From the NCBI GenBank assembly GCA_002315625.1, contig DCHH01000025.1:59901-70355 (forward strand): a stretch of DNA of 10,455 nucleotides. The letters run 5' to 3'. Below are positions 7,561-10,455 of the stretch, in pieces (the first letter of the stretch is position 1; every line of letters begins with the position of its first letter). This DNA is from Bacteroidales bacterium UBA1757 (GTDB lineage Bacteria > Bacteroidota > Bacteroidia > Bacteroidales > UBA1402). The notes beneath the pieces are model-generated. The model saw only the letters and a program-made list of their open reading frames with translations, did not search any database and was not told the origin of the DNA. The translations under genes and the position numbers were made by a program.

Positions 7561-8490
7561 ATGAAGATTGTATTTTTGGACGCCGCCACTTTGGGCGACA
7601 CTTCGCTGGAGCCCATCCGCCGTTTGGGCAACCTCATCACCTATCCTACATCCACACCCCAGGAAGCACTTGAGCGTGTAAAGGATGCTGACATTATCAT
7701 TACAAACAAGGTGAAAATAACCGCTTCATTGCTGGATGCCGCGACACGTCTCCGTCTCATCTGCGAAGCCGCCACCGGAGTAAACAACATTGATTTGGAA
7801 GCAGCAGCAAGCCGGAACATCCCTGTGAAGAATGTAGCAGCCTACTCCACAGACTCTGTGGCGCAACTCTGCTTCACCCAACTGCTGAACCTGGTATCAA
7901 TGCCTGAAAAATACGATACTTTCATCAAAAGCGGAGAATATTCTCGAAGCGGACTCTTTACCGACATGCGCTTTTCATGGCATGAACTCGCAGGCAAACA
8001 AATGGGTATCATCGGAATGGGATCAATCGGACAGAAAGTAGCCGCGATTGCCCAGGCTTTCGGCATGAAAGTCTGTTATTATTCCACAACAGGAATCGCC
8101 CACTGCAAAACCTATCCCTGCCTAGACCTGAAAACACTTTTACTAACCTCCGACGTTGTCTCCATCCATTCTCCCCTTAATGCTATAACCGCCAACCTTA
8201 TCACTGCCAAGGAGCTGTCAATGATGAAACCGACCGCCTTGCTCCTGAACATGGCCCGTGGAGGAATTGTCAACGAACAAGACCTTGCCGAAGCCATTTC
8301 ATCGGGACAAATTTCCGGTGCGGCCGTCGATGTCTTCTCCACAGAGCCTCTTCCTCTGAATCATCCTTATATGCACACTCTTCACCCCGAACGTCTGCTT
8401 CTGACCCCGCACGTTGCCTGGGCCAGCACCGAAGCACGCGAACGTCTCATAGCTGCAATTGCTGCCAATATCTCAGAAACAGATATCTAA
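7561..8490 (+). CDS. D-2-hydroxyacid dehydrogenase (NAD-dependent, glycerate dehydrogenase-like)
   Basis: This 309-residue cytoplasmic enzyme should reversibly reduce a 2-oxoacid to a D-2-hydroxyacid with NAD(P)H. Its substrate is not fixed by sequence; hydroxypyruvate/glycerate is the usual guess for this subfamily. The substrate domain is formed by the N-terminal part (about 1-100) and the C-terminus. The Rossmann motif GMGSIG is at 152-157. The family's catalytic triad is present: Arg233 in NMARGG, Glu262 in STEPL and His284 in TPHVAW. I chose ATG 7561, giving MKIVFLDAATLG, because that is the usual beginning of this family. A GTG at 7537 in the same frame lies inside the terminator-like stem and would add an uncharacteristic leader. 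No promoter is visible between the hairpin and the start, so expression may depend on readthrough from susCD. Confidence 0.92.
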   Translation: MKIVFLDAATLGDTSLEPIRRLGNLITYPTSTPQEALERVKDADIIITNKVKITASLLDAATRLRLICEAATGVNNIDLEAAASRNIPVKNVAAYSTDSVAQLCFTQLLNLVSMPEKYDTFIKSGEYSRSGLFTDMRFSWHELAGKQMGIIGMGSIGQKVAAIAQAFGMKVCYYSTTGIAHCKTYPCLDLKTLLLTSDVVSIHSPLNAITANLITAKELSMMKPTALLLNMARGGIVNEQDLAEAISSGQISGAAVDVFSTEPLPLNHPYMHTLHPERLLLTPHVAWASTEARERLIAAIAANISETDI

Positions 8491-8537
8491 CCATAACTTT
8501 CCGCACGACAACTGAGAGTTAATTGGGCAAAATCGTG

Positions 8538-8545
8538 TATCTTTG
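8538..8545 (+). promoter_or_regulatory. Putative promoter box for the DUF1599-MauE-like-tpiA operon
   Basis: TATCTTTG is an exact match to the Bacteroidota -7 consensus TAnnTTTG and is followed by CAC. It lies in the 75-base gap after the dehydrogenase gene. Transcription would start near 8552, leaving a leader of about 15 bases before ATG 8566. There is no clear -33 TTTG at the usual distance. I see no convincing terminator in this gap for the upstream gene. Confidence 0.65.
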
Positions 8546-8565
8546 CACGATAAATGTGATTTGCC

Positions 8566-9108
8566 ATGCCCAATACCAACGAAGAATTTGATGTAGTGCT
8601 TGCCAAGTGCAGGTCGGTCTTTGCCAAAAAGTTACAGGATTACGGCGCATCATGGCGCATCCTGCGTCCGTCATCTGTTACAGACCAGCTTTTCATCAAG
8701 GCCAAAAGAATCCGCTGCATCGAAATAAAGGGTGAAAGCCGTGTAGGCGAAGGTATCTATCCCGAATTCATGGGCATAGTCAATTATGGTGCCATCGGTT
8801 TGATTCAGTTGGAAAAAGGGTGTGCCGACACTGTCGATATGACTGCTGAAGAGGCCCTGAGACTTTATGACGAAAAAATCTCTTTGGCCCGAAAACTGAT
8901 GCTCGACAAGAACCATGACTACGACGAAGCGTGGAGAGGAATGCGTATTTCTTCCTATACCGATTTGATTCTCACCAAGTTGAACCGCGTAAAGGAAATC
9001 GAGGACCATTGCGGGAAGACTATCGTCTCTGAAGGCATTGACTCCAATTACCTCGATATGATGAATTACTCCATCTTCGGCTTGATTCGTCTGGAATTCA
9101 ATGAATAA
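8566..9108 (+). CDS. DUF1599-family protein with two tandem domain copies
   Basis: This is a 180-residue soluble protein with no signal peptide. I recognise it as the DUF1599 family (Pfam also uses the name nucleotide modification associated domain 1); its biochemical role in Bacteroidota is not known to me. It is a clear internal duplication: residues about 9-85 align with about 102-180 at an offset of 93-94. Shared positions include D25/D118, Y26/Y119, W30/W123, R31/R124, R34/R127, SS 36-37/129-130, TD 39-40/132-133, K45/K138, R48/R141, IE 52-53/145-146, EGI 62-64/156-158, NY 73-74/167-168, GLI 78-80/172-174 and LE 82-83/176-177. The many conserved charged residues in what look like helices suggest ligand or metal binding, but that is inference. 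The next gene starts six bases after its stop. Confidence 0.85.
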   Translation: MPNTNEEFDVVLAKCRSVFAKKLQDYGASWRILRPSSVTDQLFIKAKRIRCIEIKGESRVGEGIYPEFMGIVNYGAIGLIQLEKGCADTVDMTAEEALRLYDEKISLARKLMLDKNHDYDEAWRGMRISSYTDLILTKLNRVKEIEDHCGKTIVSEGIDSNYLDMMNYSIFGLIRLEFNE

Positions 9109-9114
9109 CAGCAT

Positions 9115-10422
9115 ATGAAAAAACCGTCGGGGAAAACAATCCATCTAACAGTGACCACCGTATCGCGTGTGCTGCTGGCTCTGGTGTTTATATTCTCCGG
9201 CTTTGTCAAGGCTGTTGACCCTATGGGAACAGCTTTCAAGATTCAGGATTATTGCACTGCCTTTCAGTGGAACTTCCTGTATGATTACGCCAAGTTCCTT
9301 TCCTTCATCCTGTTTTCCTTCGAGATGGTGCTTGGAGAAGTTCTTCTTTTCGGCATTTCCCGCAGGAAAGCGCCTTGGGCAGCGACTGTCTTCCTTACTC
9401 TGATGACAGCATTGACGCTGTATCTTGCTATTGCAGACCCTATTCAAGACTGTGGTTGCTTCGGTGATGCCATCATCCTGACCAATTGGCAGACCTTTTG
9501 GAAAAACATCATACTGCTGACATTGTCGATGATTGTGTGTCTGTCGAAAAGCGAAATGTACAAGGTCTATTCCGGCCGTGCGGCCCGATGGGCCATGGTC
9601 ATCTGCATTCTGATACCTTTTTCAATCGGTGCCCATTCACTGCGTCATCTCCCCATCTTTGATTTCCGTCCCTACCGAATCGGCAACTACCTGCCAGAAC
9701 TGATGACCATTCCTGAGGATGCTCCTCGCGATTCAATTGTCATGGAATACTATTTTGCCAAAGACGGTGTCGAAAAAAGTTTCACAGCCAAGAATATTCC
9801 AACCGGTGATACTGCTTGGCACTATGTCCGTCGCGAACAGCGTATTGTCAGAAAAGGCTATGTACCTCCCATTCACGATTTTGTTGTCTTACATCCCACA
9901 ATGGGCGACATAACCGAAGACATACTGCAGGACTCATCATATACCTTCCTTTGGGTTTCAAGACGACTGGAGATTGCGAACCAGCGCCCAGGCCCATATT
10001 TGAAGGATTTGGAAGCCTACACTTCTCAATATGGATACCATCTGTTTGTCCTAACCGCATCAGAAGATGACAGGATTCAGGAATGGATTTACGAATATGA
10101 CCTGACCACACCATTCTGTTCAGTTGATGAAACAACCCTCAAGACAATGATTCGGGCCAACCCCGGGCTGATGCTGTTGAAGAGAGGAACTGTCATCAAT
10201 AAATGGTCAGCCAGCGAAATAGAGACAGTAGTTAATAATCTTCATGAACCGTTGGAAGACTCCTCAATAGGTTCAATTCCATTCAATAAAGGACTACCAC
10301 TCCCTATCCAGACACTGCTTTTACTGCTTGGTGTCCTTTTATTCATCTACGTTCTTTATCGTCTGACACTTTTAAAAAAGAAACTGCATAACAAACAAAC
10401 TGTTAACAAACAAACATCATGA
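9115..10422 (+). CDS. MauE/DoxX-like membrane protein with a periplasmic, possibly thioredoxin-like domain
   Basis: This 435-residue inner-membrane protein starts with a DoxX/MauE-like domain of about five hydrophobic segments (roughly 13-35, 60-82, 88-107, 130-144 and 158-176). It has the motif DCGCFGD at 112-118, whose cysteine pair 113/115 resembles the CGCFG of MauE-type proteins linked to thiol redox work. A soluble part (about 177-395), probably periplasmic, follows. Its region 275-375 reads like a weak thioredoxin fold (a TFLWVS strand, a helix, a HLFVLTAS strand, then NPGLMLLKRGTVINKW), but no CXXC is present where the active site would be; the only cysteine there is 335. A final hydrophobic segment at about 397-420 precedes a Lys-rich tail. 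Function is unknown; membrane-linked redox handling is inference. The gene follows the DUF1599 gene by six bases and overlaps tpiA by four (ATGA). Confidence 0.8.
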   Translation: MKKPSGKTIHLTVTTVSRVLLALVFIFSGFVKAVDPMGTAFKIQDYCTAFQWNFLYDYAKFLSFILFSFEMVLGEVLLFGISRRKAPWAATVFLTLMTALTLYLAIADPIQDCGCFGDAIILTNWQTFWKNIILLTLSMIVCLSKSEMYKVYSGRAARWAMVICILIPFSIGAHSLRHLPIFDFRPYRIGNYLPELMTIPEDAPRDSIVMEYYFAKDGVEKSFTAKNIPTGDTAWHYVRREQRIVRKGYVPPIHDFVVLHPTMGDITEDILQDSSYTFLWVSRRLEIANQRPGPYLKDLEAYTSQYGYHLFVLTASEDDRIQEWIYEYDLTTPFCSVDETTLKTMIRANPGLMLLKRGTVINKWSASEIETVVNNLHEPLEDSSIGSIPFNKGLPLPIQTLLLLLGVLLFIYVLYRLTLLKKKLHNKQTVNKQTS

Positions 10423-10455
10423 GAAAGAAAATTGTAGCAGGTAACTGGAAAATGA
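10419..10455 (+). CDS. tpiA: Triosephosphate isomerase, 5' end only
   Basis: The first twelve codons give MRKKIVAGNWKM, the characteristic start of triosephosphate isomerase, which interconverts dihydroxyacetone phosphate and glyceraldehyde 3-phosphate in glycolysis. Asn9 and Lys11 in GNWKM are the conserved phosphate-binding and catalytic residues of beta strand 1. The ATG overlaps the stop of the preceding gene in an ATGA arrangement, which suggests translational coupling. The remaining 95% or so of the gene lies beyond the window edge. Confidence 0.93.
   Translation, partial: MRKKIVAGNWKM

Noticed and set aside
7571..7578. Exact -7 box match TATTTTTG
   Set aside because: It is ten bases inside the dehydrogenase coding sequence, where it encodes the conserved VFL segment. 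A transcript starting there would lack the start codon, so I treat it as chance.
1..10455. CRISPR array, tRNA/rRNA, insertion sequence or prophage
   Set aside because: I saw no spaced direct repeats, tRNA-like cloverleaf with CCA end, transposase motifs or terminal inverted repeats in reading the window.

Overview
The window reads as ordinary chromosomal DNA from a member of the Bacteroidota, most likely order Bacteroidales. The evidence is a SusC/SusD outer-membrane pair, -7 promoter boxes of the Bacteroidota type (TAnnTTTG), weak or absent Shine-Dalgarno signals, a mutA-mutB pair as used in the succinate-propionate pathway of gut Bacteroidales, and a DUF1599 / MauE-like / tpiA block that I recall from Bacteroides-type genomes. 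The genus cannot be fixed from the sequence. All genes are on the + strand. I see no tRNA, rRNA, CRISPR array, transposase, integrase or attachment site.

Layout: (1) 1-2197 holds the last codons of the small and all of the large subunit of adenosylcobalamin-dependent methylmalonyl-CoA mutase, closed by a very strong intrinsic terminator at 2213-2251. (2) 2252-2545 is an AT-rich gap with a good -7 promoter box flanked by an imperfect inverted repeat. (3) 2546-7493 is an intact susC-susD pair: a TonB-dependent outer-membrane transporter and its lipoprotein lid. No glycan-degrading enzyme, sigma/anti-sigma pair or hybrid two-component sensor lies beside it, so it looks like an orphan pair with unknown substrate. 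(4) A terminator-like hairpin at 7517-7554 ends six bases before a D-2-hydroxyacid dehydrogenase gene (7561-8490). (5) A promoter at 8538-8545 starts a tight operon: a DUF1599 protein built of two copies of one domain, a membrane protein with a MauE/DoxX-like domain and a cysteine-free periplasmic part that may be thioredoxin-like, and the first 12 codons of triosephosphate isomerase, which overlap the preceding gene by four bases.

How the parts relate: the mutase interconverts succinyl-CoA and methylmalonyl-CoA for propionate formation, tpiA belongs to glycolysis, and SusCD imports an unidentified nutrient. mutB, susC and susD share a strong preference for C-ending codons (AAC, TTC, GAC, ACC, ATC), which suggests high expression. 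The 3' operon is less biased. I found no convincing new biological system. The most useful leads are the inverted repeat around the susC promoter, the hairpin abutting the dehydrogenase start, the cysteine-rich SusD, the duplicated DUF1599 protein, and the MauE-like fusion coupled to tpiA.
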